A stretch of DNA of 33,379 bases from an uncultured Tepidamorphus sp. Its GTDB lineage: Bacteria > Pseudomonadota > Alphaproteobacteria > Rhizobiales > Tepidamorphaceae. The position numbers and the translations under genes were made by a program. The notes beneath the pieces are model-generated. The model was given only the letters and a program-made list of their open reading frames with translations. It was not told the origin of the DNA and ran no database searches. Numbering within the stretch: position 1 is the stretch's first letter; the number at the start of each line of letters is the position of its first letter. Where the stretch lies: NCBI GenBank assembly GCA_905479765.1, contig CAJQNW010000001.1:1-33379 (forward strand), read 5' to 3'. Below are positions 15,993-24,425 of this stretch, one piece after another.

Positions 15993-16859
15993 ATGACGTG
16001 GCAAGTGGATTCCGAGACTGGCGTTCTCACCGACGTGCTGCTTTGCCGTCCGGAAAACTATCGCTGGATTCCAACCAACGCGATCGCCGAGCGTACCATC
16101 GCCTCGGGCCGCGACCTCGACCAGCAGCGCCTCCAGGCCGAGTTCCGCGAGCTCGAGGACGCCCTGGAGCAGTCTGGGACCCGGCTGCACTATCTCGAAA
16201 CCGAACCGCAGCTGCCCTATCAGGTCTATACGCGCGACTCGAGCCAGATGACGCCTTGGGGGCCGGCACTGACCCAGCTGTTCAAACCGCAGCGGCGCGG
16301 CGAATACGCCTCGGTCCTGAATTTCTACGGCGGATCGGACAGCTTCTGGCGCCTTTGCACCGCCGGCACCATCGAAGGCGGCGACATCCACATCATCCGC
16401 CCGGGCCTGCTCGCCATCGGCCATTCCGGCATACGCACCGACGAAGCCGGCGCCGAGCAGTTCGCCGGATGGTTCCGCGAGGCGGGATGGGACGTGCGGC
16501 TGGAGCCCTTCGACGAGCATTTCCTCCACCTCGACGTCATCTTTTCGATGGTCTCCGACGGTCTGGCGCTGGCCTGCCGGGAGGCGCTCAGCGACGGATT
16601 CCTCGACTGGCTGGCCGCGCAGGGCATTCGCACCCTCGACGTCGGCTACCGCGAGGCCATGCACGAGATGGGCTGCAACGTGCTGGCGCTCGGCCGCGAC
16701 CGGGTCGTGTCGCCGCGCCATAGCCAACGGATCAACGACATGCTGCGGGCCGAGGGCATTTCGGTTCTCGACCCCGCGCTCGAACTTTTCGCCGCCGGCG
16801 GCGGCAGCGTTCACTGCATGACGATGCCGCTCAGGCGCGAGCCTCTGGAGGCCGCCTGA
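15993..16859 (+). CDS. Amidinotransferase-fold hydrolase (DDAH / arginine deiminase superfamily)
   Basis: The 288-residue protein from ATG 15993 shows the guanidine-modifying superfamily pattern: YTRDSSQMTPWG (79-90), GTIEGGDIHII (125-135), LHLDVIFSM (178-186) with His179, and GGGSVHCMTMPL (269-280) with the nucleophile Cys275. Glu128 and Asp131 are in place to bind the guanidinium. A GTG at 15981 would add four residues; the purine run GGCAGGG near 15975-15981 fits ATG 15993 better. Members attack the guanidino carbon through cysteine and release ammonia, an alkylamine or transfer an amidino group. The single-domain size favours a hydrolase such as dimethylargininase, agmatine- or arginine-deiminase-like enzymes. 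It heads an operon with a polyamine-type importer, so it presumably processes the imported compound. The substrate is unproven. Confidence 0.87.
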   Translation: MTWQVDSETGVLTDVLLCRPENYRWIPTNAIAERTIASGRDLDQQRLQAEFRELEDALEQSGTRLHYLETEPQLPYQVYTRDSSQMTPWGPALTQLFKPQRRGEYASVLNFYGGSDSFWRLCTAGTIEGGDIHIIRPGLLAIGHSGIRTDEAGAEQFAGWFREAGWDVRLEPFDEHFLHLDVIFSMVSDGLALACREALSDGFLDWLAAQGIRTLDVGYREAMHEMGCNVLALGRDRVVSPRHSQRINDMLRAEGISVLDPALELFAAGGGSVHCMTMPLRREPLEAA

Positions 16860-16900
16860 CCGAGACGTCCGCATAGTACGGAAACCAAGGGAGACCCGTC

Positions 16901-17980
16901 ATGACGACATTCACTGCGATACCTGCTCGCTACCGGGCGCTGGCTCTATTCACCGGAACGACCGCGATCGCCGCGGTTCTGGCGATGGCGCCGGCCTCGG
17001 CCGAGGAGATCAACGCGCTGGTCTGGTGCGATCACACGGATGACGCGCTACTCGAACCGTTCACCAAGGCGACCGGCATCGAGGTCAACGTCAAGGACTA
17101 CGAGGGCACCGGCACGGCGCTCACCCTGGTCGACCAGTCGCAGCCCGGCGACTGGGACGTCTTCGTCGTCGACTCCACCGACGTAAAGCGCGTCGTCGAC
17201 CGCGGCCTGCTGGCGCCGGTCGATCCCGGCCTTATCGACATGAGCGCAATCCCCGACGCGGTGAAGGCCGAGGACCTGCATATGGTCGACGGCAAGTGGT
17301 ACGCCTTCCCCGAGAAGTTCGGTTACAACGCCATCGCCTACAATCGCGACAAGGTCTCGGAAGCCGACATGCGCAAGGCGGCGTCGATGTGGGATCCGAA
17401 GTTCAAGGGCGAGGTCGCGATCTACGATTATTACCTGCCGATCATCTCGCAGATCGCGGTCGGGCTCGGCATGAACACGGCCGACTTCACGGCCGACGAC
17501 ATCCCGGCGGTCCGCGAGAAGCTGTTCGAGATGAAGAAGAACGCCAAGCTGGTCTCCGACGTCGTCACCAGCCAGACGGCGCTGGCAACCGGCGAGGTCG
17601 ACATCCTGGTCGGCGGCGGCGAATACGCGGTCGCCTCGCTGATGGCCGAACAGCCGGAGCTCGACTGGGTGCTGCCCGCCGAGGGCGGCGTGCGCTGGCA
17701 GCAGGCGATCGGCGTGTTCGCGGACTCCGAGAAGAAGGACGCGGCCGGCAAGTTCGTCGCCTATATCCTAAGCCCCGAGGGCCAGGCCCGTCTCGCCACC
17801 TCGTCGTGCTACTGGGGCATGCCGGCAAATATGTCGGCGGCGCTCACCGACGCTGAGAAGAAGTCCCTGCGCTGGGACGAGCAGCCCGCCTTCATCAAAG
17901 GCTCGCAGCGTTACATCTCGCCGAGCGAGGACCTCGACACGAAGCTGCAGGACCTGTGGACCGAATTCCTGCAGCAGTGA
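16901..17980 (+). CDS. Polyamine-type ABC transporter binding protein (PotD/PotF-like)
   Basis: The 359-residue protein has a signal peptide with probable cleavage after PASA (residue 34) and a family-1/PotD-type fold: NALVWCDHTDDALLEPF at the mature N-terminus, then WDVFVVDS and YAFPEKFGYNAIAYN, the usual order of the two lobes. ATG 16901 is preceded by AAGGGAGACC. The gene lies 41 bases after the amidinohydrolase gene and 32 bases before the first permease gene. PotD relatives bind polyamines, but many bind other cationic or zwitterionic solutes such as amino-acid derivatives and opines. With the upstream enzyme, a guanidino compound is the best guess. Confidence 0.9.
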   Translation: MTTFTAIPARYRALALFTGTTAIAAVLAMAPASAEEINALVWCDHTDDALLEPFTKATGIEVNVKDYEGTGTALTLVDQSQPGDWDVFVVDSTDVKRVVDRGLLAPVDPGLIDMSAIPDAVKAEDLHMVDGKWYAFPEKFGYNAIAYNRDKVSEADMRKAASMWDPKFKGEVAIYDYYLPIISQIAVGLGMNTADFTADDIPAVREKLFEMKKNAKLVSDVVTSQTALATGEVDILVGGGEYAVASLMAEQPELDWVLPAEGGVRWQQAIGVFADSEKKDAAGKFVAYILSPEGQARLATSSCYWGMPANMSAALTDAEKKSLRWDEQPAFIKGSQRYISPSEDLDTKLQDLWTEFLQQ

Positions 17981-18012
17981 TCCTGCGGCGGGCAACCCGT
18001 TAAACTGCACTC

Positions 18013-18888
18013 ATGATGACGCCCGCGTCCGCCGAAACCCGTGCCCGCCGCGCAGACCTGCGCCGCGGGTACGGCTTTGTCGCGCCGGCGCTCGTCTGGA
18101 CGGCGGCGTTTTTCGCGCTGCCGATCGCCATTACCGCGGTTTGGAGCCTGTTCACACGCTCCGGCCGCACCCGCGATACGTCCCTGTCACTCGCCAATTA
18201 CGAGCGCTTTTTCGCGACGCCTGGCTTCCTGTCGGCGCTGGTCAATTCGCTGGAAGTCGCAGCCATCGTCACCGTCGTTTCGGTGTTGCTCGCCTATCCG
18301 CTCGCCTGGCTGATCGCCTTCAGGGTGCCGGCCCGCTGGCAGCGGCTGGCGCTGATCCTGGCGATCCTGCCGTTCTGGACCTCCTATATCGTGCGCTCCT
18401 ATGCCTGGCTCCTGGTTCTGGCGCCGAACGGCGTCGTCAACCAGGCCCTGATGGCGACGGGATTGGTCGCCGAGCCTGTGTCTATCGCCTATTCGCGCAC
18501 CGCTACCGTGATCGGCTTCGTGCACTTCTTCACGATGCTGGCTGCGCTCACGATCTACGCCAGCCTCGTGCAGATCAATCCGCGCCTGTTGCAGGCCGCC
18601 GGCGATCTCGGTGCCTCGGCCGTCCAGACCTTCTGGCGGGTGACGCTGCCGCTGTCGGCGTCGGGTGTCGCGGTCGGAGCGTTCCTGACCTTCCTGATCA
18701 CTATCGGCGACTACATCACGCCGCAGATCCTCGGCGGCAACACCGACGTGGTGCTGCCGCAGCTCATCCTGTTCCAGATCACCCGGCGCGGCGACATTCC
18801 CTTTGCCGCCGCCATGTCGCTGGTCCTGATGGTGGTGATCTCCGTCGTCTATATCCTCGCGGCCCGGCGGCTGAGGATGCGGACATGA
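18013..18888 (+). CDS. Polyamine-type ABC transporter permease 1 (PotB-like)
   Basis: The 291-residue protein has six hydrophobic helices and the cytoplasmic EAA-type loop at about 193-213 (LQAAGDLGASAVQTFWRVTL), which docks to the ATPase. FWTSYIVRSYAW (121-132) is typical of the PotB/PotH group. Two adjacent ATGs (18013 and 18016) could start it; no clear ribosome site distinguishes them. Its TGA overlaps the ATG of the next permease in an ATGA, pointing to coupled translation. It forms half of the membrane channel. Confidence 0.92.
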   Translation: MMTPASAETRARRADLRRGYGFVAPALVWTAAFFALPIAITAVWSLFTRSGRTRDTSLSLANYERFFATPGFLSALVNSLEVAAIVTVVSVLLAYPLAWLIAFRVPARWQRLALILAILPFWTSYIVRSYAWLLVLAPNGVVNQALMATGLVAEPVSIAYSRTATVIGFVHFFTMLAALTIYASLVQINPRLLQAAGDLGASAVQTFWRVTLPLSASGVAVGAFLTFLITIGDYITPQILGGNTDVVLPQLILFQITRRGDIPFAAAMSLVLMVVISVVYILAARRLRMRT

Positions 18889-19685
18889 CGGGCGGAAAGG
18901 GCTTTGCGCGATTGATCGCGGTGGTGGCGGCGCTCGCCGCATTCTACGTGTTCATCTACCTCCCGGTCGCGGTGCTGGTGCTGTTCTCGTTTCACGCGGG
19001 CACCGTGCCCGTGCCGCCATTCGAGGGGCCGACGCTTGAATGGTACGCCGAGGTGCTCGGCAACGGTCGGGTGACGGACGGTATCTTCAACTCGATCCTT
19101 GTCGGCGCGCTCTCGTCCCTTCTCGCCGCCGGTCTCGGCTTTCTTGCCGCCTATGGCATGGCGCGCCATAGTCCGCCCGGCAGCACGGTAATCCAGGCCG
19201 CCATCATGATGCCGCTGACCATGAGCTACCTCGTCATAGGCCTCGGCCTGTTGATCCTGTTTTCCTCGCTCGGTTTCGGCAAGTCGCTGTGGCTGGTCGG
19301 TATCGGTCATGTGGTGATCAACCTGCCGCTCTGCTTCGCCATCATCGTCTCGCAGCTCGGCGGCCATCAGGCGGCGCTGGAGCGGGCGGCGCGCGACCTT
19401 GGCGCCAGTGAATTCCAGGTCATCGCGCGGGTCACCGTGCCGCTGATCTGGCCGGCGCTGTTCGCCGCCTTCTGCCTTGCCTTCACCTTCTCATGGGACG
19501 AATTCGTGATCGCCTTCCTGCTGACCTCGTTCGACGTGACCCTGCCGGTGGTGATCTGGTCGATGCTGCGCACCGGCCTCAATCCCGAAACCAATGCCGC
19601 GGGCACGCTCGTCTTCCTCGTCTCGCTGGCGGTTGCTGTTGCCTTCGAACTCGCCATTTCGCGCCGGAAGGGAACGTCGCCATGA
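18885..19685 (+). CDS. Polyamine-type ABC transporter permease 2 (PotC-like)
   Basis: The 266-residue product starts at ATG 18885, inside the ATGA overlap with the first permease; a much longer reading frame upstream is an out-of-frame shadow of that gene. Six helices are visible, with the EAA loop at about 166-190 (LERAARDLGASEFQVIARVT) and FSWDEFVIAFLLT, a segment typical of PotC/PotI permeases. It pairs with the preceding permease. The stop overlaps the ATPase start by 4 bases, again ATGA. Confidence 0.92.
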   Translation: MTGGKGFARLIAVVAALAAFYVFIYLPVAVLVLFSFHAGTVPVPPFEGPTLEWYAEVLGNGRVTDGIFNSILVGALSSLLAAGLGFLAAYGMARHSPPGSTVIQAAIMMPLTMSYLVIGLGLLILFSSLGFGKSLWLVGIGHVVINLPLCFAIIVSQLGGHQAALERAARDLGASEFQVIARVTVPLIWPALFAAFCLAFTFSWDEFVIAFLLTSFDVTLPVVIWSMLRTGLNPETNAAGTLVFLVSLAVAVAFELAISRRKGTSP

Positions 19686-20785
19686 GTGCTGCGCAGGACA
19701 TGCGCCTGTCAGGCGTCGCCAAGCGTTACGGCGAAACGACCGCCGTCGAGGATATCGACCTTGATATCCCGGCCGGCAGCTATGTGGTGCTGCTCGGACC
19801 GTCCGGCTCCGGCAAGACGACGCTACTGTCGATCCTCGGCGGCTTTACCGTGCCGAGCGAGGGCCGCGTATTGCTCGGCGATGCGGACGTGACGGACGTC
19901 CCCCCGGCGAAGCGCCTGACCGTCACGGTGTTCCAGGACTACGCGCTGTTTCCGCATCTGAGCGTCGGCGACAATGTCGGCTTCGGCCTGTCGGTGCGCC
20001 GCATGCCGAAACAGAAGACTGCCCGCCGCGTCAACGAGGCGCTGACGCTGGTCGGCCTGCCCGGCATGGCTGGGCGCCGGGTCCACGAGCTGTCCGGCGG
20101 CCAGAAGCAGCGCGTCGCGCTCGCCCGTGCCATCGCGCTCGATCCCGCCGTGTTGCTGCTCGACGAGCCGCTCGGCGCGCTCGACCTGCATCTTCGCCGC
20201 CAGATGCAGGACGAGCTTCGAAGCCTGCAGCGGACGACCGCCAAGAGCTTCGTGCACGTCACCCACGATCAGGAGGAGGCGATGGCGCTTGCCGACCTGA
20301 TCGTCATCATGAAGGACGGCCGCATCGAGGATGTCGGTCCGCCGGACCGGGTCTATCGAAGCCCGCGCACCCGGTTCGCGGCGACCTTCATGGGTGAGAG
20401 CACGATCCTCGATGGCCGGGTCGTCGCGTGTAACGGCGGTGAGGCGCGGATCGAGACGGCGCAGGGACCGCTGACGGTTGTCACGGATCTGCCGGCGGGC
20501 GCGGGCGTTGCGATCGCCATTCGCCCCGAAAAACTACTGTTGCGCGCTGCCAAGGCAGGCGAAACAGGGCTCGGCGAGGCGACGGTCCGGGTCGTGACCT
20601 TCCAGGGCAGTTTCGCCCGCGTGACGCTGGAAGGAAACGATGGTCTTGCAGCCCTCGCCAAGGTCGCGCCGGAAGCCGCGCCGCGGCCCGGCGATCGGGT
20701 CGCCTTGACGGCCGCCGCTGCCGACCTGATGCTCATCGCCGACGACAGCCGAAGGGCAGAAACAAAGGGGGACGCGGGACGGTGA
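19682..20785 (+). CDS. Polyamine-type ABC transporter ATPase (PotA-like)
   Basis: This 367-residue ATPase starts at ATG 19682 within the ATGA overlap. Its nucleotide-binding motifs are all intact: Walker A GPSGSGKT (39-46), Q-loop Gln85 in VFQDYALFPH, signature LSGGQ (137-141), Walker B VLLLDE (156-161) and switch His195. After residue about 235 a TOBE-type beta domain follows, including AIRPEKLLLR, as in PotA/FbpC ATPases. Its end overlaps the next gene by a GTGA. It energises import through the two permeases. Everything expected of a working pump is present. Confidence 0.94.
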   Translation: MSAAQDMRLSGVAKRYGETTAVEDIDLDIPAGSYVVLLGPSGSGKTTLLSILGGFTVPSEGRVLLGDADVTDVPPAKRLTVTVFQDYALFPHLSVGDNVGFGLSVRRMPKQKTARRVNEALTLVGLPGMAGRRVHELSGGQKQRVALARAIALDPAVLLLDEPLGALDLHLRRQMQDELRSLQRTTAKSFVHVTHDQEEAMALADLIVIMKDGRIEDVGPPDRVYRSPRTRFAATFMGESTILDGRVVACNGGEARIETAQGPLTVVTDLPAGAGVAIAIRPEKLLLRAAKAGETGLGEATVRVVTFQGSFARVTLEGNDGLAALAKVAPEAAPRPGDRVALTAAAADLMLIADDSRRAETKGDAGR

Positions 20786-21528
20786 GCGATAAAGCGATTG
20801 CGCTTGAGAACTGGTTCGAGGCGGTGCCGATGGGCGAGGGCGTCACGCTAATCCACGAGCCGCACGTCCATCCCTTCTTCCGCTGCAACATGTTTCATGT
20901 GCGCGGCCGCTACCGCGACATGATCGTCGATACCGGGCTCGGCTGGTTCAGTCTGACGGCGGGCCTGCCGTGGCTGCTGGACAGGCCGATCGTCTGCGTC
21001 TCCAGCCACACCCACTTCGACCATATCGGCTCGACCCATGAATTCGCCGAACGGCTGGTGCATCCCGCCGAGGCCGAGATACAGGCGGACCCTCGCCCCG
21101 AATGGACGCTCGCCGATCCGTATCTGGTCAAGACGCCGGCATCGGAAATCTTCTACGACGAACCGGAAGGCTGGGACCCGGCGAAATACGTCATCCCGCC
21201 CGCGCCGGCGACCGGGCTGGTCGAGGACGGTGACGTCGTCGATCTCGGCGACCGGGCGTTCCGGGTAGTTCATACGCCCGGCCATTCGCCGGGTGGCATC
21301 GCGCTACTGGAAGAGGCAACCGGCATCATGATCGCCGGCGACATCATCTATGACGGCCCGCTGGTGACCGACTGCTATCATTCGGACATGGACGACTACC
21401 GCGCAACGATGCGGCGCCTGCGCGAACTCGAGCCGTCGGTCGTCCATGGCGGGCACTTCGAAAGCTTCGGCCTGTCCCGCTACCGCGAGCTTATCGACGC
21501 GTTTTTAGCCGAGTTCGAGGACTCGTAA
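20782..21528 (+). CDS. Metallo-beta-lactamase-fold hydrolase in the Pot operon
   Basis: The 248-residue protein begins at a GTG overlapping the ATPase stop (GTGA). It has the complete two-metal site of the fold: SHTHFDHIG (His76, His78, Asp80, His81), His167 in HTPGHSPGG, Asp187 in IAGDIIYDG and His225 in VHGGHFES. The spacing fits glyoxalase-II-like or lactonase-like hydrolases. It is encoded last in the operon and has no signal peptide, so it acts in the cytoplasm, probably on a thioester, lactone or amide derived from the imported compound. Nothing identifies the substrate. After its TAA stop, the same frame stays open for another 21 codons. Confidence 0.88.
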   Translation: MSDKAIALENWFEAVPMGEGVTLIHEPHVHPFFRCNMFHVRGRYRDMIVDTGLGWFSLTAGLPWLLDRPIVCVSSHTHFDHIGSTHEFAERLVHPAEAEIQADPRPEWTLADPYLVKTPASEIFYDEPEGWDPAKYVIPPAPATGLVEDGDVVDLGDRAFRVVHTPGHSPGGIALLEEATGIMIAGDIIYDGPLVTDCYHSDMDDYRATMRRLRELEPSVVHGGHFESFGLSRYRELIDAFLAEFEDS

Positions 21529-21769
21529 GTCTGGCGCGGGAATGCGGTCACGGAGAGCTCCTTCAAGCTGCTCGAGCGCGAATGGCAGTCGTAAATGCGG
21601 ACCGGAGGCCTCTAGAAATCGCCGCGCAACTCATAACTAACCCGGAGACCCGCTGGACAACCGTCGTGGCTTGATGGCGACGAGGGCAACGTGTCTCCAT
21701 AGGCATTAAGCACAAGTGGTGGCGAGCTGCTCACAACGAACGGCGTGGCGCTGGGTGTGCCGGTCCCGA

Positions 21770-22531
21770 TCAATGCGCCGTCCAGCCTCCGTCGACGACG
21801 AGACTGGTGCCGGTCATCATCGCCGAAGCATCGGAGGCCAGGAAAAGAACGGCGCTTGCGATGTCGTCGAGGCCGGCAAGCCGCGTCAGCAGCAGGTTGT
21901 CGTCGACATAGCCCTTGAATGCCGGATCGGAGAGGAACGGCTTCGTCATCGGCGTCTCGACGAAGGTCGGCGCCACCGTGTTTACCCGCACTCCTGTCCC
22001 GCGCAGGTCGTAGGCCATCGCCTTGGTCAGGCCCTCGATGGCAAATTTCGTCGTGCAATAGACGGTGCGTTTCGGCAAGGCGACGTGTCCCGCCTGCGAA
22101 CTCATGTTGATGATGACACCGCCTGATTGCGCGACCATCCGCCGGGCCGCGCTTTGGGCAGTGAAGAACGCCGCCTTGATGTTGATCGCGGAGACCCTGT
22201 CGAACGTCTCCTCGTCCACGTCGAGGAACGGCTGTGGCACATTGGTGCCGGCGTTGTTGACGAGCACGTCGAGGCGCGGCAGGTCGCCGATGCATGCCTC
22301 GACGCCTGTACGGTCGCAAACATCAGCGACCAGCACATGGGCGCGTCGCCCGGTCGCCTCAATCTCGGAGGCAATCGACTCGAGCTCATCCCGAGAACGC
22401 GCCATCACGGCCACGTCGGCTCCTGCCTGAGCGATGGCCAGCGCACAGGCCCGGCCGATACCGCGGCCGGCCCCGGTGACAAGGGCGGTGCGGCCCTCGA
22501 GCGAGAAACGGTCTCTGGTCACGCCCGTCAT
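21770..22531 (-). CDS. Short-chain dehydrogenase/reductase (classical SDR)
   Basis: The 253-residue enzyme starts at ATG 22531, which overlaps the preceding gene's stop by 4 bases (ATGA). A frame extending up to 22801 is antisense-type filler without SDR character. Cofactor motif TGAGRGIG (19-26), NNAG (92-95) and the catalytic set Asn117, Ser145, Tyr158 and Lys162 (YCTTK) are intact, and VDGGWTAH is the usual C-terminal end. NAD(P)-dependent oxidation of a sugar, polyol or hydroxy acid hydroxyl is expected. Residues that decide NAD versus NADP (after strand 2: VMARSRDEL) favour neither clearly, though the arginines allow NADP. It is the last gene of the LacI-controlled cluster. Confidence 0.92.
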   Translation of the reverse strand: MTGVTRDRFSLEGRTALVTGAGRGIGRACALAIAQAGADVAVMARSRDELESIASEIEATGRRAHVLVADVCDRTGVEACIGDLPRLDVLVNNAGTNVPQPFLDVDEETFDRVSAINIKAAFFTAQSAARRMVAQSGGVIINMSSQAGHVALPKRTVYCTTKFAIEGLTKAMAYDLRGTGVRVNTVAPTFVETPMTKPFLSDPAFKGYVDDNLLLTRLAGLDDIASAVLFLASDASAMMTGTSLVVDGGWTAH

Positions 22532-23472
22532 TTGCCATCCGCGGCGAGGCGATCCGCCATATGCGCGGACAACGCCATCAAACGCCGGTCGCGCCATTGG
22601 CTTCGCTTGCCGAGATCTTCGAGCGGCAGGGCGGCACGGCGTTCCGCCTCGGCCTTGGCAATCAGCTCCTTGCTCCACGGCTGCGGATCGGCGCGTTCCC
22701 GGGCGATGTCGAGATACAGGCCGCCGAGCCGCTCGGCGTAGTCGCGGATTCCGCCCGGCGCATTCATGTCGATCGTCTCGAAGGGGCCCATGAAGGACCA
22801 CCGGCGGCCGAGCCCGGCCGATACGGTCTTGTCGATATCCTCAAGGCTCGCGTAGCCCTCCTCGTACAAGGCCCAGGCCTCACGCAGCAGAGCGCCCTGC
22901 AGCCGGTTGAGCACGAACCCCGATACCTCGCGACGCACCTGGACCGGCACCTGCCCGACGCTGTCCATCAATCGCGTCGCCTTTTCGACCGCCGTATCGC
23001 TGGTCCAGGGCGCCGGGACGATTTCCACGACCGGGACGAGATAAGGCGGATTGACGGGGTGAACGACGAGATAGTTCGCGCGATGATCCAGGCCGTCGGT
23101 GAATTCGGACGCCGGAATACCCGACGACGACGAGCCGATCACAGTATCGGGGCCAACGACGTCGTCGAGCTGTTCGTAGATTGTCCGTTTGACGTCGGTA
23201 CGCTCGAACACCGATTCCTGGACATAGTCGACTTCACCGACCGCGTCGGCCAGCTGATCGACAACGGAAATCCTTGCGAACACCTCGTCGGGATTGTCGA
23301 TCAGCTCGAACTCGGCCAAATCCCGGAGATTGGCGCGCAGGCGATCCGGCAGCGTCTCGAGCGTTCGCGCCTCGCTGTCGAAGACACGTACTTCGCGCCC
23401 GGCGCGGGCGAAGACGATCGCCCAGCCGGACCCGACGAGGCCCGCTCCGACGACTCCGATTGGTTTGATCAT
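22528..23472 (-). CDS. 3-hydroxyacyl-CoA-dehydrogenase-type oxidoreductase, lambda-crystallin / L-gulonate 3-dehydrogenase-like
   Basis: The 314-residue protein has an N-terminal Rossmann domain with GAGLVGSGWA (9-18) and a C-terminal helical domain. The stretch HPVNPPYLVPVVEIVP (His138, Glu150) and GFVLNRLQGALLREAW match the lambda-crystallin/CRYL1 branch rather than fatty-acid FadB or HbdA. Family knowledge: CRYL1 is an NAD-dependent L-gulonate 3-dehydrogenase, and bacterial relatives include carnitine dehydrogenases. All oxidise a 3-hydroxyl group of a free carboxylic acid. The start (ATG 23472) is 14 bases after the lactonase-like gene, with GAGGGAAC as ribosome site. In this context, oxidation of a sugar acid at C3 is plausible. 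Carnitine is less likely because no betaine-type importer is present. Confidence 0.87.
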   Translation of the reverse strand: MIKPIGVVGAGLVGSGWAIVFARAGREVRVFDSEARTLETLPDRLRANLRDLAEFELIDNPDEVFARISVVDQLADAVGEVDYVQESVFERTDVKRTIYEQLDDVVGPDTVIGSSSSGIPASEFTDGLDHRANYLVVHPVNPPYLVPVVEIVPAPWTSDTAVEKATRLMDSVGQVPVQVRREVSGFVLNRLQGALLREAWALYEEGYASLEDIDKTVSAGLGRRWSFMGPFETIDMNAPGGIRDYAERLGGLYLDIARERADPQPWSKELIAKAEAERRAALPLEDLGKRSQWRDRRLMALSAHMADRLAADGK

Positions 23473-23486
23473 TGCGCCCTGTTCCC

Positions 23487-24374
23487 TCAAGAGACGACGG
23501 ACGTTGCGCCGTCCGCGAGGCAGATCTCGCTGATGCGCAGTTTTTTCGAGGAGATGCGGCACGGGAATGTATCGGCAAGGCGTTCCTCGTGGATCGGGAT
23601 GACGCGCCGCGACTCGTAGTCGGCCTGCTTCATCATCTCCTCGGTCGCCAGGATCAGGTTCATCTGGCTGCCCACCGCCAGGCCGACAGGCGTATACATC
23701 GTGTCGATGTCCACGGCCGAACCGTCGCCTTCCAGATTGTCGAACTGGTAGACCAGGTCGCCGGCCAGCACCCAGGTATCCTTGGAGTCCGCCTTGTTGT
23801 CGTTGCGCACGGTCACCCACATCGAGCCGAAGGTGTGGCTGTCACGCGCGACATGCAGATCGACACCGGGCAGAACGTCCTCGACGCTGCCGTCGATCAC
23901 CCGCAGCCGCTTTTCCTTGGCGAGATTCACGCCGCGCAGGATGTCGCCGGGATCGACGGCGATCATCATCCAGCGCATGCGGTCGGGCAGCGACATCGCC
24001 CAGACCCAGTTCTCGATCTCGCTGCGCTGGATGTAGAACGTGGCGTTCGGGAAATCCTCGACGCAGCCGAAATGGTCGAAGTGCGCGTGGGTGATGAAGA
24101 CGGTGTCGATGTCTTCCGGCGTCACGCCGCATTCGGCCAGAACGTCCTTCGGGCTGTGCCAGTTCTCAACGCCGAATTTTTCGGCGAGATGCTGGCCGTA
24201 TTCCTTATGATTGTAACCGACATCGACCAGCGCGGTATGGTTCTCGCTCTTGATGAGCACATAGCAATAGGGAAGCTTGACGTATCCCTGATTGTGGGCA
24301 CCGTAGAGCACGCCGCTCTTGTGGTATTCGGGGACGTAGGAATATTCGAGAACGTGAATTGAATAGAGTGCCAT
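23487..24374 (-). CDS. Metallo-beta-lactamase-fold lactonase-like hydrolase (AiiA/AttM branch)
   Basis: The 295-residue protein has THAHFDHFG (His96, His98, Asp100, His101), a further metal ligand His180 in RDSHTFGSM, Asp206 in LAGDLVY and a late His in IPIHEE. The N-terminal TALVDVGYN and overall length are closest by eye to the N-acyl-homoserine-lactone lactonase branch. In this neighbourhood a role in opening a sugar-acid lactone is more likely than signal quenching, because it is followed at 14 bases by a CRYL1-like dehydrogenase and co-occurs with a sugar importer. The ribosome site is GGAGG, 12-16 bases before ATG 24374. Confidence 0.85.
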   Translation of the reverse strand: MALYSIHVLEYSYVPEYHKSGVLYGAHNQGYVKLPYCYVLIKSENHTALVDVGYNHKEYGQHLAEKFGVENWHSPKDVLAECGVTPEDIDTVFITHAHFDHFGCVEDFPNATFYIQRSEIENWVWAMSLPDRMRWMMIAVDPGDILRGVNLAKEKRLRVIDGSVEDVLPGVDLHVARDSHTFGSMWVTVRNDNKADSKDTWVLAGDLVYQFDNLEGDGSAVDIDTMYTPVGLAVGSQMNLILATEEMMKQADYESRRVIPIHEERLADTFPCRISSKKLRISEICLADGATSVVS

Positions 24375-24425
24375 TTGTGCGTGTCCTCCGTTCGGTCTTT
24401 TTTCGTTGATCCTGGAAAATGTGAA

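Noticed and set aside
23487-24374. Quorum-quenching lactonase role
   Set aside because: Fold fits, but operon context is sugar or sugar-acid catabolism and there is no quorum-sensing gene in the window.
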